Shown here one piece after another: positions 35,064-45,878 of a stretch of DNA of 64,000 bases (positions are counted from its first letter, which is position 1; each line of letters starts with the position of its first letter). This stretch comes from Candidatus Nomurabacteria bacterium (GTDB lineage: Bacteria; Patescibacteriota; Saccharimonadia; Saccharimonadales; Saccharimonadaceae), in contig JAIROX010000004.1 in NCBI GenBank assembly GCA_031257295.1, positions 62,001 to 126,000 of the forward strand. Direction: 5' to 3'. A model generated the notes under the pieces. That model saw only the letters and a list, made by a program, of their open reading frames with translations, was not told the origin of the DNA and ran no database searches. Made by a program: the position numbers and the translations under genes.

Positions 35064-35488
35064 ACGTAATAGTAACGAATGTCATAATTAAAGATGGTAA
35101 AATCCTGTTAATTCAGGAAGCTCAGGAAAAGGCATATAAAAAGTGGTGGCTGCCAGCAGGGCATTTGGACGACGGAGAAACCATTTGTGACGCGACGATT
35201 CGCGAGGGCAGAGAAGAAACTGGCTATGATTTGAAACTGACCAATTTGTTGGGTATTTTTAACGGTATTCGAAGCGAAACACCGGTATTTATCGTTTTTC
35301 TATCCGAAATTATCGGTGGCGAAGAAGTGATTAATGCGGACGAAATCCTTGATATAAAATGGGTGCCGCTGGAAGAAGTGATGGACCATGATATTCGAGT
35401 TCCCGACTTGATGCGAGATATATTGAATAGGGTCAAGGATGACGTAAAATATCCGATGGAAGCGATAGGAGTCCGAAATGAAATTTAA
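35060..35488 (+). CDS. Nudix hydrolase
   Basis: 142 residues with a complete Nudix box 'GHLDDGETICDATIREGREETG' (key residues G, E, REExxEETG) at about 34-56. It would hydrolyse a nucleoside diphosphate linked to another moiety; substrate unknown, MutT/8-oxo-type activity possible. AAGGAGG precedes the ATG. Overlaps ileS by 11 nt. Confidence 0.92.
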   Translation: MNVIVTNVIIKDGKILLIQEAQEKAYKKWWLPAGHLDDGETICDATIREGREETGYDLKLTNLLGIFNGIRSETPVFIVFLSEIIGGEEVINADEILDIKWVPLEEVMDHDIRVPDLMRDILNRVKDDVKYPMEAIGVRNEI

Positions 35489-38400
35489 ATATGGCACGCG
35501 ACGCAAGGCGATTGAATACGAAAAAGACATCGCGCAGTGGTGGAAGGAGAATAAGATTTTTGAGAAGTCGGTCGAGCAACGCTCAAAGGACAATGCCTAT
35601 GTGTTCTACGACGGGCCGCCGTTTATCACCGGCAATCCGCATCATGGTACTTTGCTATCAAGTGTCGTCAAGGATGCCGTCGGCCGCTACTGGACGATGA
35701 AAGGCAAACGAGTGGAAAGAGTTTGGGGCTGGGACTGCCACGGTCTGCCAGCGGAAAACTTCGTTGAAAAGCAACTCGGTATCACCGACCGCCGCGAGAT
35801 TGGCACAAAAATCAGCCTGGAAGATTATGTCAAAAAAGCCCGTGAAAGTATGGTCGCCAATAGCGAAACTTGGGAGCAAGTCATCGATCGCATCGGCCGC
35901 TGGGTCGATTTCAAAGGCGCCTACAAAACGATGGACAAAGATTTCATGGAGAGCGTGTGGTGGGCGTTCAAAACGCTGTATGACAAGGGGCTGATTTACG
36001 AGGGCAAAAAGGTGCTGATGTATGACACCAAATTCGCCACGCCGGTCAGCAAGGCCGAGGTGACGATGGACAATGACGCTTATCAAACCGTGACCGACCC
36101 GAGTGTTTTTGTGAAGTTTCGGGTTAAAGATCAGATTAAGAGTGACAAAATTATTAAAATTGTCAAAAGTTTAGGTTTTTCACTTGATGAGGTTTTGGTT
36201 GTCACGACCGGAATTTTGGATGTTTTGGGACTTTGCGAGTCTGATGATATTGATATAGTTGTTTCAGATAATGTTATCCAACAGATAAAAGACAGCGGCG
36301 AATGGAAGAGTGAGTACAAAGAGTTTCCAGGAAAGATAATGTATAAAAAAATCATTGACGGAATAGAAGTTGAGACCAGCGAAGGTTATGATTGGGTTGT
36401 TGGATATGATAAAGAAGTTGGCTTTGGTAGTCTGATAAAACGTGCCGAAAATCTTGATGGAGTATATTTCAACAATCTGAAAGATTTATTGACTTTGAAA
36501 AAATTAATGAATCGTGAGAAAGATCAAGAGCATATTAAATTATTAGAAAAATACACGAACAGTGAACGGTTTTTGCTTGCTTGGACAACGACCCCCTGGA
36601 CTTTGCCGGCAAATATGGCGCTGGCGGTCAATCCGAAACTGAAATATGTCGAGGTGGCGGTTGGGGGCGAGAATCTGATTTTGGCGAAAGATTTGGTGGA
36701 GAAAGTTTTGGCGGACGAAAAACATCAGCCACTTGATTATGAAATCGTTCGCGAAATGAGCGGCAAAGATTTGGTTGGTCTACAATACGAGCCGATTTTC
36801 CAAAACGATGTTGGCGAAAACGCACACAAAATCTATGTGGCGGACTTCGTCGAAAACGAAGGCGGCACTGGCATCGTTCACATCGCGCCGGCCTATGGCG
36901 AGGACGATTTTGCGCTCGCCGAAAAGCACGATATTCCAGTGGTGGATGTGCTCGACGACGAGGGTTTTTACTTGCCGGAAATGGCCGAACAACTTCACAA
37001 AATCGGCGTGAAAGACACCGGCGAGCAGGGCATTGAGTGCTGGGAGGGCAACAAATTTATCGCGAAATGCCTCGCCGAGCAAAAAATCGTCTGGAAAATC
37101 GACTACATCCGCCACGAATACCCCTTCAACCCGCGCTCCAAACAGCGCATTATGTACCGCGCGTTTCCGTCGTGGTTCTTTGACGTGGCGGGGCAAAAGC
37201 CGCTGATGCTGGCGCAGAACCAGAATATAAATTGGTTCCCCGGTTATATTAAAAACGGGCGATTTGCCAAAAATATCGAGGCGGCGCCCGATTGGAATCT
37301 CAGCCGCGACCGCTTTTGGGCGACGGCGATGCCGGTGTGGAAGGGCGACAAAGGTTCGGTCAAAGTTGTTGGCAGTTATGACGAGTTGGAAAAATTGAGC
37401 GGCGTGAAATTGGACGACTATCATCGGCCTTGGGTGGATGAGGTGGAGTTTGATATTGCCGGCGAGCATTTTAGTCGCATTGATAAGGTCCTAGACTGTT
37501 GGTTTGAAAGTGGTTCAATGCCGTTTGCACAAATGCATTATCCATTTGAGAATAAAGAAAAGTTTGAAGTGAACTACCCGGCGGACTTCATAACAGAGTA
37601 TATCCCGCAAGTTCGTGCGTGGTTTTACTATGTTCATGTTGTGAACACCGCGTTGTTTGGCGAGTATGCCTATAAAAATGTCATCGTCACCGGTACAATT
37701 GCTGGTAGTGACGGGAGGAAGATGAGCAAATCGCTTGGTAACTACACCGACCCGAACGAGTTGATGGATAAGTTCAGCGCGGACTCGCTGCGATTTCTGC
37801 TGCTTTCGTCACCACTGTTAAATGGCGAAGATTTTTCATTGCAAGATAAAGATGTCGGTGATGTAGCGCGGAAACTGGCAATGGTTTGGAATATGTACGA
37901 CTTTTTCACGATGTATGCGGAAGTTGATGGCTGGCAATTTGGCGGCGAACTGACCGAACCGCAACATCTGACGAATCCACTGGACAAGTGGATTGTGTCG
38001 CGCTTGCATCAAACAGCGCAACACGTTGAAAAGCACCTTGACGATTACAACACCCCAGAGGCGACGAGTGAGATTTTGCCGTTTTTGGACGACGCGTCGA
38101 ATTGGTATGTGCGGCGAAGTCGGCGGCGTTTTTGGAAGGGCGAGGATGATGGAGATAAAGGGGATGCTTATCGGACGCTACATTATGTGTTGGCGTATTT
38201 CGCGCAAGTTATCGCGCCGTTTTGTCCGTTTATGGCGGAGGAGTTATGGCAAAAGATGGTTGGCGGGGAAAGCGTGCACCTGCTTGATTGGCCGAAAATC
38301 GGTGAGATTGACAAAAAAGTTTTGGCGGATATGGCGCGGACGCGCGAGATTATCGAAAGAGGCTTGGCGCTCAGGATGAATCGCGATGATGAGCACGGGC

Positions 38401-38792
38401 AGATTAAGGTGCGGCAGCCGCTGGCGCGACTTGCATATCCTGGCGAGAAGCTGGATGATTTTTACGAGGGGATTATTGCGGACGAGGTGAATGTGAAGGC
38501 TGTGGGGCGGGGCGAGGAATTGACGTTGGATAAAGAAATCACCCCAGAGCTCAAACGCGAAGGCCAGGCCCGCGAGGTCATCCGTGTTATCCAAAATGCT
38601 CGCAAAAACGCCGGGTTGAACGTGGATGATCGTATCAAGCTATCGCTCGGTACTAAACTAGACAAGCGGTGGCAAGAGCTCGTGGCGGCAGAAACACTGG
38701 CTACAGAGGTGACGCAGGGCTCAAGTTTCGCTTACGAAGAAACAGCTAAAGTTGACGGTGAGAATATCACGGTTTCGCTCGAAAAAGCATAA
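35478..38792 (+). CDS. ileS: Isoleucyl-tRNA synthetase with inserted NTase-like domain
   Basis: Charges tRNA-Ile. 1104 residues, of the eukaryote-like type 2 form: 'VWGWDCHGLPAENFVEKQLG', signature 1 as 'GNPHHGTLLSS' (HxGH reads HHGT) and 'GRKMSKSLGNYTDP' (KMSKS). The CP1 editing domain has 'LAWTTTPWTLPANMALAVNP'. Between 'DPSVFVKFRV' and that motif lies an extra ~140 residues (about 217-358), with 'LGLCESDDIDIVVS' and 'FNNLKDLLTLKKLMNREKDQ', resembling stand-alone nucleotidyltransferase-fold proteins. By hand count 36121-36540 is about 34% GC, versus 57-63% in single 60-nt rows sampled on each side. Regulated by the upstream T-box. Confidence 0.93.
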   Translation: MKFKYGTRRKAIEYEKDIAQWWKENKIFEKSVEQRSKDNAYVFYDGPPFITGNPHHGTLLSSVVKDAVGRYWTMKGKRVERVWGWDCHGLPAENFVEKQLGITDRREIGTKISLEDYVKKARESMVANSETWEQVIDRIGRWVDFKGAYKTMDKDFMESVWWAFKTLYDKGLIYEGKKVLMYDTKFATPVSKAEVTMDNDAYQTVTDPSVFVKFRVKDQIKSDKIIKIVKSLGFSLDEVLVVTTGILDVLGLCESDDIDIVVSDNVIQQIKDSGEWKSEYKEFPGKIMYKKIIDGIEVETSEGYDWVVGYDKEVGFGSLIKRAENLDGVYFNNLKDLLTLKKLMNREKDQEHIKLLEKYTNSERFLLAWTTTPWTLPANMALAVNPKLKYVEVAVGGENLILAKDLVEKVLADEKHQPLDYEIVREMSGKDLVGLQYEPIFQNDVGENAHKIYVADFVENEGGTGIVHIAPAYGEDDFALAEKHDIPVVDVLDDEGFYLPEMAEQLHKIGVKDTGEQGIECWEGNKFIAKCLAEQKIVWKIDYIRHEYPFNPRSKQRIMYRAFPSWFFDVAGQKPLMLAQNQNINWFPGYIKNGRFAKNIEAAPDWNLSRDRFWATAMPVWKGDKGSVKVVGSYDELEKLSGVKLDDYHRPWVDEVEFDIAGEHFSRIDKVLDCWFESGSMPFAQMHYPFENKEKFEVNYPADFITEYIPQVRAWFYYVHVVNTALFGEYAYKNVIVTGTIAGSDGRKMSKSLGNYTDPNELMDKFSADSLRFLLLSSPLLNGEDFSLQDKDVGDVARKLAMVWNMYDFFTMYAEVDGWQFGGELTEPQHLTNPLDKWIVSRLHQTAQHVEKHLDDYNTPEATSEILPFLDDASNWYVRRSRRRFWKGEDDGDKGDAYRTLHYVLAYFAQVIAPFCPFMAEELWQKMVGGESVHLLDWPKIGEIDKKVLADMARTREIIERGLALRMNRDDEHGQIKVRQPLARLAYPGEKLDDFYEGIIADEVNVKAVGRGEELTLDKEITPELKREGQAREVIRVIQNARKNAGLNVDDRIKLSLGTKLDKRWQELVAAETLATEVTQGSSFAYEETAKVDGENITVSLEKA

Positions 38793-38825
38793 CACGACAA
38801 CACTAGTCAAAACGCGCAAAAACCA

Positions 38826-38854
38826 TTGACATTTTAAGCCGCTTGTGCTAAGCT
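38826..38854 (+). promoter_or_regulatory. Promoter of the envelope cluster (shared 27-bp core)
   Basis: TTGACA (38826-38831), 17-nt spacer, TAAGCT (38849-38854). The 27 bases 38825-38851 are identical to 54149-54175, the promoter of the candidate large ncRNA. Confidence 0.8.
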
Positions 38855-38884
38855 TGACTCGTATAGTCTAACGAGAAAACAAAA

Positions 38885-39127
38885 ATGACTAAAAAACAGA
38901 TAAAAAATCAGATAGACAGTATGGGCGATTCTCTTGATATTGAGAACGATGCTTCGTTTGACTTTGTGATTCCGGCAACGACAAATGTGCCTAATATCGC
39001 GCGTACTAAAGCTGATGGGCAGAAGATTCTTAAGCTGATAAAAGACTATACTGAAATGCCAATCGAAAACGACGGCAGGTTTATGACAGAAAAAGACTTA
39101 CATGACACTATGTTGGAGGCGACGTAA
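38885..39127 (+). CDS. Short acidic hypothetical protein
   Basis: I do not recognise this 80-residue protein. It is soluble and mixed charge, with 'FDFVIPATTNVPNIARTKAD' and 'GRFMTEKDLHDTMLEA'. No Shine-Dalgarno site precedes the ATG, only A-rich sequence. It follows the strong promoter and opens the cluster. Confidence 0.6.
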   Translation: MTKKQIKNQIDSMGDSLDIENDASFDFVIPATTNVPNIARTKADGQKILKLIKDYTEMPIENDGRFMTEKDLHDTMLEAT

Positions 39128-39186
39128 AATATGTATTCGGCACTAATATTTAACACAGACAGTAAAAATAAAAAAGAGGAGCAACA

Positions 39187-40857
39187 ATGAGTGAAAAATT
39201 TCCAACATCATCCAGCGAGAATGAATACATGGGCGGTGGTTTTGTGGCTCCAGAGCAGATGGACGAATACGAAGCCAGGATGGATAAAATAGACAGGGAA
39301 AATCAACAACAAACTGGCCCAGAAGAATATATATTTAAGGACGGCAAGCGTGTGGATGCTAGCCAGTATGAGTGGAACGACGAAGCTGGAGATTTTATTT
39401 TGAAACCAGAGTTTCAAACTAAGCAGCATACCGGATTTGAGCCGACGGATAAATATCGCCTAGACAACCCGGATAATATCATAGATCTACGTAAAGACAA
39501 GGGTTATGCTGGCTGGAGTAAAGAAGAGCTCAAGAAAATGGAAGAAGAATACACTCAGCCTGAAGCTCCGAAAGAAGATGAGCCCAACGAATCGCCTAAT
39601 GGTGATAAAAAGGACGAGAAAGATGCTTCAATTGATAGTTCTGATGAAAACCACGCAAAGGTTGAGAGATATATGGATATGCTGGAAAACAAGAAAGACG
39701 AGAAGGGCGAGCCTATGTATGGCGAAGATTTCTTGAAAAAAGCCAGGGAAAACGCCCCAGAACGACTTAAAAATGGCGGCAAGAAGTTGAAGGCTGAGGC
39801 TAAAGAGGAAGAAAGCGAGCCTAAAGGAAAGAGCCCCGAAAAGAAGAAAAGTCCGGAACAACCGGGTGAACAAGAGCAAAATCTGACAAATATAGTGAAT
39901 GGTATTGATGCTTTACTAATATCAGATGAGGCCAAAGAGGCGGTTAAGAAATTGCTAGCTGAAGTGATAAAAGCTGCCAACGCAGATGGCTCAAAGGAGA
40001 AGCCAGAAAAGGATGGTAAAAAGGCTGAAGAAACCGGCGAAGGTGAGCAGGGTAGCGACGCTAAAAAAGGCGAAAAGGCTGGTGAAGGTGAATCGGATGC
40101 TGAGTTAGAAAAAAAGATTGAAGGTGCAGTGGCTGAAGACCTAAAAAAATATGAGGAGAAATTCCCTCAAAAGGACGGTGAATCTGACGAAGACTATGAA
40201 GCCAGGATCGCGACAGTTGAAAGCAGGCTGCAAGAAAAATATGCGGGCCAGTTTGAAAAATCGGCAGAGACGGGTGAAAAAGGGACCGGAGCAGAAGCTG
40301 ACCCTGTAAAGGATTTTATGGAAAAGATAAGTGACCTGCCGATTAAGAAGCAAAGGCGCAAGATCAGGCAAGAGCTGAAAAAGCGTAAAAAAGCACAAGA
40401 AAAACGCAGGGCGGATTTGAGCAAGAACCAGAAGGCTCGCATAAAAGAAATAATTGATACTTATGGGTCTAAAGACCTGACAGCAAAGATGGATGAAGTT
40501 AATTCTATCTATCAAAAGACGAAGCGCTTTGAAGAGTCTGATAAGTTTGATAAGAGTAATGAAGAGTACAAAGAACTACTAGACAAAAGGAGCAAGCTGC
40601 AGGCTGAGCTGACAGAGGAAACTCGATCTAAAGATGGGGTTAGTATGTACGAGCAAGCTCAAAAATATAGCAAAAACCAAGAAGAAATGGTAGCGAGACT
40701 GGACGGGCGCATCACCGAATTTGAGGCCGAATATGAAAAGGTGAGTGAGAAATCCAGGCAGGGTAGGTTTGGCAACAAGCTTCTATATATATATGATAGG
40801 CTTTTCTCAAAGGACGATACTTTAAATAACAGCCATGTGGCAAGTAGGGAAAGGTAG
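39187..40857 (+). CDS. Lys/Glu-rich coiled-coil hypothetical protein
   Basis: 556 residues, without signal peptide or membrane segment. After 'GGGFVAPEQMDEYEARMDKI' and 'IFKDGKRVDASQYEWNDEAG' comes a long disordered Lys/Glu/Asp region (about 120-390), then a basic helical stretch 'KKQRRKIRQELKKRKKAQEK' and predicted coiled coil to the end. The charge pattern suggests an intracellular scaffold; this is inference. Clear AGAGGAG ribosome-binding site. Confidence 0.75.
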   Translation: MSEKFPTSSSENEYMGGGFVAPEQMDEYEARMDKIDRENQQQTGPEEYIFKDGKRVDASQYEWNDEAGDFILKPEFQTKQHTGFEPTDKYRLDNPDNIIDLRKDKGYAGWSKEELKKMEEEYTQPEAPKEDEPNESPNGDKKDEKDASIDSSDENHAKVERYMDMLENKKDEKGEPMYGEDFLKKARENAPERLKNGGKKLKAEAKEEESEPKGKSPEKKKSPEQPGEQEQNLTNIVNGIDALLISDEAKEAVKKLLAEVIKAANADGSKEKPEKDGKKAEETGEGEQGSDAKKGEKAGEGESDAELEKKIEGAVAEDLKKYEEKFPQKDGESDEDYEARIATVESRLQEKYAGQFEKSAETGEKGTGAEADPVKDFMEKISDLPIKKQRRKIRQELKKRKKAQEKRRADLSKNQKARIKEIIDTYGSKDLTAKMDEVNSIYQKTKRFEESDKFDKSNEEYKELLDKRSKLQAELTEETRSKDGVSMYEQAQKYSKNQEEMVARLDGRITEFEAEYEKVSEKSRQGRFGNKLLYIYDRLFSKDDTLNNSHVASRER

Positions 40858-42432
<1,575 letters not shown>

Positions 42433-42460
42433 TTAAGATAGCGTAAGAGAAAGGAAAGAT

Positions 42461-43381
42461 ATGAAAAAAACAAAAATTGCAAAAATCGTAGCGTTAAGTA
42501 CATTGTCTGTAGTAGCCCCAATGGCCTACTGTGCCTCAGCGTTTGCCTGGGGACCAGAACGTACAACTTACACAATTGAGAAACCAGCTGATAAAGTGAC
42601 GTTTGATTCTATTACTAATAACCCTAACTACGGTGATGAGCGCAATTTTACTATTGCTAGGGCCGCAAATGAAGCGTCTGACCAGTGGCGTGATTCTATC
42701 GACATCGTGGCCAACCAAGAATATATCATACGTGTTTATGTGCATAATAACGCGGCTTCAAACCTAGGATTAGTTTCAACTAATACGCGTGTTGCAATAA
42801 GCGTGCCGAACAAGTTGGCCGATAATATAACGGTCAATGGCTATATAATGTCGGCTAATGCGGATCCGAAAGACATCTGGGATCAGGTAGTATTTAAGAG
42901 CGCGAGTTCCAAGTTTAGCCTACAGTATGTAGCCGGCTCAGCTCGATATTATAACAACGCAAATCCATCAGCTGGCTTTGTACTGCCAGACTCAATTGTT
43001 ACAGAAGGTGGCGCTTTGGTCGGCTATCAACAAATGGATGGCAATGTCCCTGGATGCTATGAGTATTCCGGAATAGCTACTATTAAGGTTGTTGCAAAAG
43101 TTAACGAAACGCCTCCACCAGTAACACCTCCAGAGACTCCGGCTGAACTGCCAAAAACCGGCCCTGCCGAAGCGGTGCTAGCTATTATTGCTATACTGGC
43201 TATTACGGTTGGTGTGGTCTATTGGTATAAGAGTCGTGCAGATATGCGCAAGATTGCGCTTGGTAAAGATGGTGGTACTACCAGTGATGTGGAGCCAACA
43301 CCTGTGAGTAGTAGTGAGAATAAAAGTGAGGTTGAACCTCACCACCATGGGACGGAGCGTGGCGAAGCCGATAGGCAATAA
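42461..43381 (+). CDS. Secreted surface protein with LPKTG sorting signal
   Basis: 306 residues: a signal peptide (1-29, ending 'ASAFA'), an extracellular beta-rich domain with 'DIVANQEYIIRVYVHNNA', a Pro/Thr-rich linker, then LPKTGPAE (about 224-231), a membrane segment and a long charged cytoplasmic-side tail. LPxTG is the sortase substrate motif; the tail after the membrane helix is longer than usual. Last gene of the cluster, before a strong terminator. Sortase is not encoded in this window. Confidence 0.88.
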   Translation: MKKTKIAKIVALSTLSVVAPMAYCASAFAWGPERTTYTIEKPADKVTFDSITNNPNYGDERNFTIARAANEASDQWRDSIDIVANQEYIIRVYVHNNAASNLGLVSTNTRVAISVPNKLADNITVNGYIMSANADPKDIWDQVVFKSASSKFSLQYVAGSARYYNNANPSAGFVLPDSIVTEGGALVGYQQMDGNVPGCYEYSGIATIKVVAKVNETPPPVTPPETPAELPKTGPAEAVLAIIAILAITVGVVYWYKSRADMRKIALGKDGGTTSDVEPTPVSSSENKSEVEPHHHGTERGEADRQ

Positions 43382-43400
43382 ACACAAATGTGGCCTAATA

Positions 43401-43430
43401 CAAAACAGCCCTTTAGGGCTGTTTTGTTTA
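43401..43430 (+). terminator. Intrinsic terminator after the envelope cluster
   Basis: AAAACAGCCC pairs with GGGCTGTTTT around TTTA, followed by GTTTA. Confidence 0.9.
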
Positions 43431-43462
43431 CTTGAAGTTGGTAGTTTGTTAATATTGTGTAT

Positions 43463-44716
43463 ATGCTTAGTATTATTGAGGATCTCACCAGAACTGAAGA
43501 GCAGTTGGTGGATACCAGGCTGTTGGTTGCTAGAGCCGAAGAGGCTGGAATAAAAACTCAGGTTTGTGATTTTAGGGACGTTGATTTAACCCAGAAGACG
43601 AAGCTAGGTGAATGGATTTTCACTAGGATAGTGAAAGAGTCACGATCAAGTGCACTTATGGCCGCACGTGCTTATTTTAAAGACAAGATTGTAATGAACT
43701 CGGCACTTTTTTTGCGACCAAACTCGGGGAATAAATTTTATCAGCAATTGGTGTTTGCTAGCACGGAGCTTTCTGATTACGCCATCCCGACTTGGCCGGC
43801 AGATAGCAAGAATGATATTTTAAAGCTGGTTGAAAATGGCAGAATTAGCCTACCGTTGGTAGTAAAACCAGATAATGGTAGTCAGGGTGATAGGGTCAGG
43901 ATTGTGAGAAGCTTAGCGGAATTGGATCAAGCGATGGATTTTGCAAGAATGGTTGTCCAGCCGTACATAGAGTTTGACAACGAGTGGCGAACTTATGTAA
44001 TGGGGGGGGCGGCCCTAAGCTCTGGGTGTAGTAAAAATAGTATTGGCCAAAACTCCAAGCCAGGTGGCAGAGAGATGCTCTTAGAAGGTAACCAAAGTAT
44101 AACAGAGGTTCTTAATAAGATTAGTCTTCTCGCCGCATCGATTCTCGAGCTAGAGTATACAGGCGTTGATATAATGCGTGATAAAATCAGTGGCAAATTT
44201 TACATTATTGAGGCTAATGTGCTGGCTGCAATTGCTATGCCGCATTACAGTAGGCATACTGGAGAGAATTTACCGCAAGAGGTGGTCAGGTGGTTCATTG
44301 AACGCGATAAGCTTATTAACCAAAAACTACCACTTGGACGGTGTCTAGATGACTACCTAGAGCCAAGATTGAAAAGACTAACTCCAGAAACACAAAAGCG
44401 CGTCAAGGCAATTCTTGATTTCAAGGAAAAACCAGCCAACAATCTAACGGAGGCAAGGGCTAAGAACAACTTTTTCAACATACCGCTCGAGGATAAGCTA
44501 AAATTTCTTTATGATAAGTTAAATCAAGGTGCTAAGGTGAAGATATCCAGCATTATTCTTGGTGAAGCTGACAAGTCTGTATCATGGGCAGGCAACTTCT
44601 TGGTGGATAGAAACGACAAGACTAACACGGGTCTCAGTACGGCGCATACACTCGAGAACGGCGCTGCAGCCAGCGCCTACTACGTCGCCATCAAGCGCCG
44701 GCTTGCTAAGAAGTAG
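43463..44716 (+). CDS. RimK-like ATP-grasp protein
   Basis: 417 residues. ATP-grasp pattern: 'LPLVVKPDNGSQGDRVRIV' (nucleotide-binding Lys and loop), 'VVQPYIEFDNEWRTYVMGG', 'TGVDIMRDKISGKFYIIEANV' (metal-binding E and N). It would ligate an amino acid to an acceptor; the substrate is unknown. The ~130-residue C-terminal part is unassigned. A G8 tract (44002-44009) is present, here in frame. TAATAT (43450-43455) is 7 nt before ATG 43463, suggesting a leaderless start. Confidence 0.8.
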   Translation: MLSIIEDLTRTEEQLVDTRLLVARAEEAGIKTQVCDFRDVDLTQKTKLGEWIFTRIVKESRSSALMAARAYFKDKIVMNSALFLRPNSGNKFYQQLVFASTELSDYAIPTWPADSKNDILKLVENGRISLPLVVKPDNGSQGDRVRIVRSLAELDQAMDFARMVVQPYIEFDNEWRTYVMGGAALSSGCSKNSIGQNSKPGGREMLLEGNQSITEVLNKISLLAASILELEYTGVDIMRDKISGKFYIIEANVLAAIAMPHYSRHTGENLPQEVVRWFIERDKLINQKLPLGRCLDDYLEPRLKRLTPETQKRVKAILDFKEKPANNLTEARAKNNFFNIPLEDKLKFLYDKLNQGAKVKISSIILGEADKSVSWAGNFLVDRNDKTNTGLSTAHTLENGAAASAYYVAIKRRLAKK

Positions 44717-44756
44717 ATTTTTTGTTACAATACACCAGATTAAATAAAGGAATCAA

Positions 44757-45062
44757 ATGAAAGCAGTCGTTAAGGTTGGTGGTAAGCAATATCTTGTCGC
44801 CGAAAAAGAGCGCCTCTTGGTAGACCTGCTACCGGAAGGCACCAAAAGCCTCACGCTTGATGCGCTGCTCACGATAGATGGTGATAAAACCGCCGTGGGT
44901 AAGCCGACAGTCAAAGACGTGAAGGTGTCCGCTAAGGTGGTCGAGCCAGAAGTTAAGGGCGATAAGCTCCGCATTATCCGATACAAAAGCAAAAAACGCG
45001 TTCATAAAGAAACTGGTCATCGCCAAAAGTACAGCGAGATCGAAATCAGCTCAATCAAGTAG
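44757..45062 (+). CDS. rplU: 50S ribosomal protein L21
   Basis: 101 residues beginning 'MKAVVKVGGKQYLVAEKERL' with the C-terminal 'KVVEPEVKGDKLRIIRYKSKK' and 'RHRQKYSEIEI'-like end typical of bL21. Binds 23S rRNA. Extended -10 TGT TACAAT (44726-44731) and AAAGGAA before the ATG. rpmA is not adjacent, unlike the usual rplU-rpmA pair. Intrinsic terminator follows. Confidence 0.95.
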   Translation: MKAVVKVGGKQYLVAEKERLLVDLLPEGTKSLTLDALLTIDGDKTAVGKPTVKDVKVSAKVVEPEVKGDKLRIIRYKSKKRVHKETGHRQKYSEIEISSIK

Positions 45063-45064
45063 CA

Positions 45065-45090
45065 AAAGTGCCCCGCAAGGGGCTCTTTTT
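45065..45090 (+). terminator. Intrinsic terminator after rplU
   Basis: GCCCC-GCAA-GGGGC, flanked by AAAAG/CTTTT, then a T run. Confidence 0.9.
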
Positions 45091-45110
45091 ATGCTATACT
45101 CATACCAGTT

Positions 45111-45878
45111 ATGGCAACTATAATTGCAATTACTAATCAAAAGGGAGGTGTAGGTAAAACTACTACGGCTATTAACTTAGCCTATTGCCTGGCCAAAAGT
45201 GGTAAAAAGACCCTTATTATTGACTTTGACCCACAGGGTAATGCTAGTAGCGGCCTAGGGTTTGAAAAATCAAACCTTAAAAAAACCATGGTCGAAGTAA
45301 TGTTGGGTGAAGCCACTCTGGAAAAGGCGATTTTGGAAACAAAGTTCAAAAACCTAAGTATCGCACCAACTACGCCGCACTTAGCGAATGCTGAGGTGGA
45401 CTTGAATAAGCTAACCCGCAAATTTGCCTTACTTAAAAAAGCCGTTGATACAGTAGCGGAAAACTATGGCTTCATCATTATAGACTGTCCGCCGTCGCTC
45501 AGTTTGCTAACAATCAATGGCTTAATAGCTGCCAACTACGTGCTTTTACCAGTCCAGACTGAATTTTATGCTCTAGAAGGCGTCTCACAGCTCCTAGAAA
45601 GCATGAAACTAGTTAAAAAGGCCATGAACCCGGACTTAGAAATACTCGGCGTTGTGCCCACAATGGTGGACTCTAGGACGACACTTAGCATGCAAGTGCT
45701 AGAAGAAATTAAGCGATTTTTTGGCAAAAAAGTCTTCGAGACCAGTATCCCGCGCAATGTGCGCTTGGCTGAAGCACCAAGTCACGGTGTGCCAGTTGGA
45801 GTTTATGATAGGTTTTCTAAAGGAGCCAGGGCGTATAAGGCGCTGGCCAAAGAAATTGTAGAAAGGGTAGGTGAATGA
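45111..45878 (+). CDS. parA: Chromosome partitioning ATPase ParA
   Basis: 255 residues with the deviant Walker A 'TNQKGGVGKTTTAINLAY', Walker A' 'LIIDFDPQGNASSGLG' and Walker B 'FIIIDCPPSLSLLTING'. No N-terminal HTH, so it is the chromosomal Soj type. TATACT (45095-45100, extended by TGC) lies 10 nt before the ATG. Overlaps parB by 4 nt. Confidence 0.96.
   Translation: MATIIAITNQKGGVGKTTTAINLAYCLAKSGKKTLIIDFDPQGNASSGLGFEKSNLKKTMVEVMLGEATLEKAILETKFKNLSIAPTTPHLANAEVDLNKLTRKFALLKKAVDTVAENYGFIIIDCPPSLSLLTINGLIAANYVLLPVQTEFYALEGVSQLLESMKLVKKAMNPDLEILGVVPTMVDSRTTLSMQVLEEIKRFFGKKVFETSIPRNVRLAEAPSHGVPVGVYDRFSKGARAYKALAKEIVERVGE

Noticed and set aside
36121-36558. Intein in ileS
   Set aside because: No Cys/Ser at the left junction, no His-Asn/Cys at the right one and no splicing blocks; the insertion is not in a catalytic motif.
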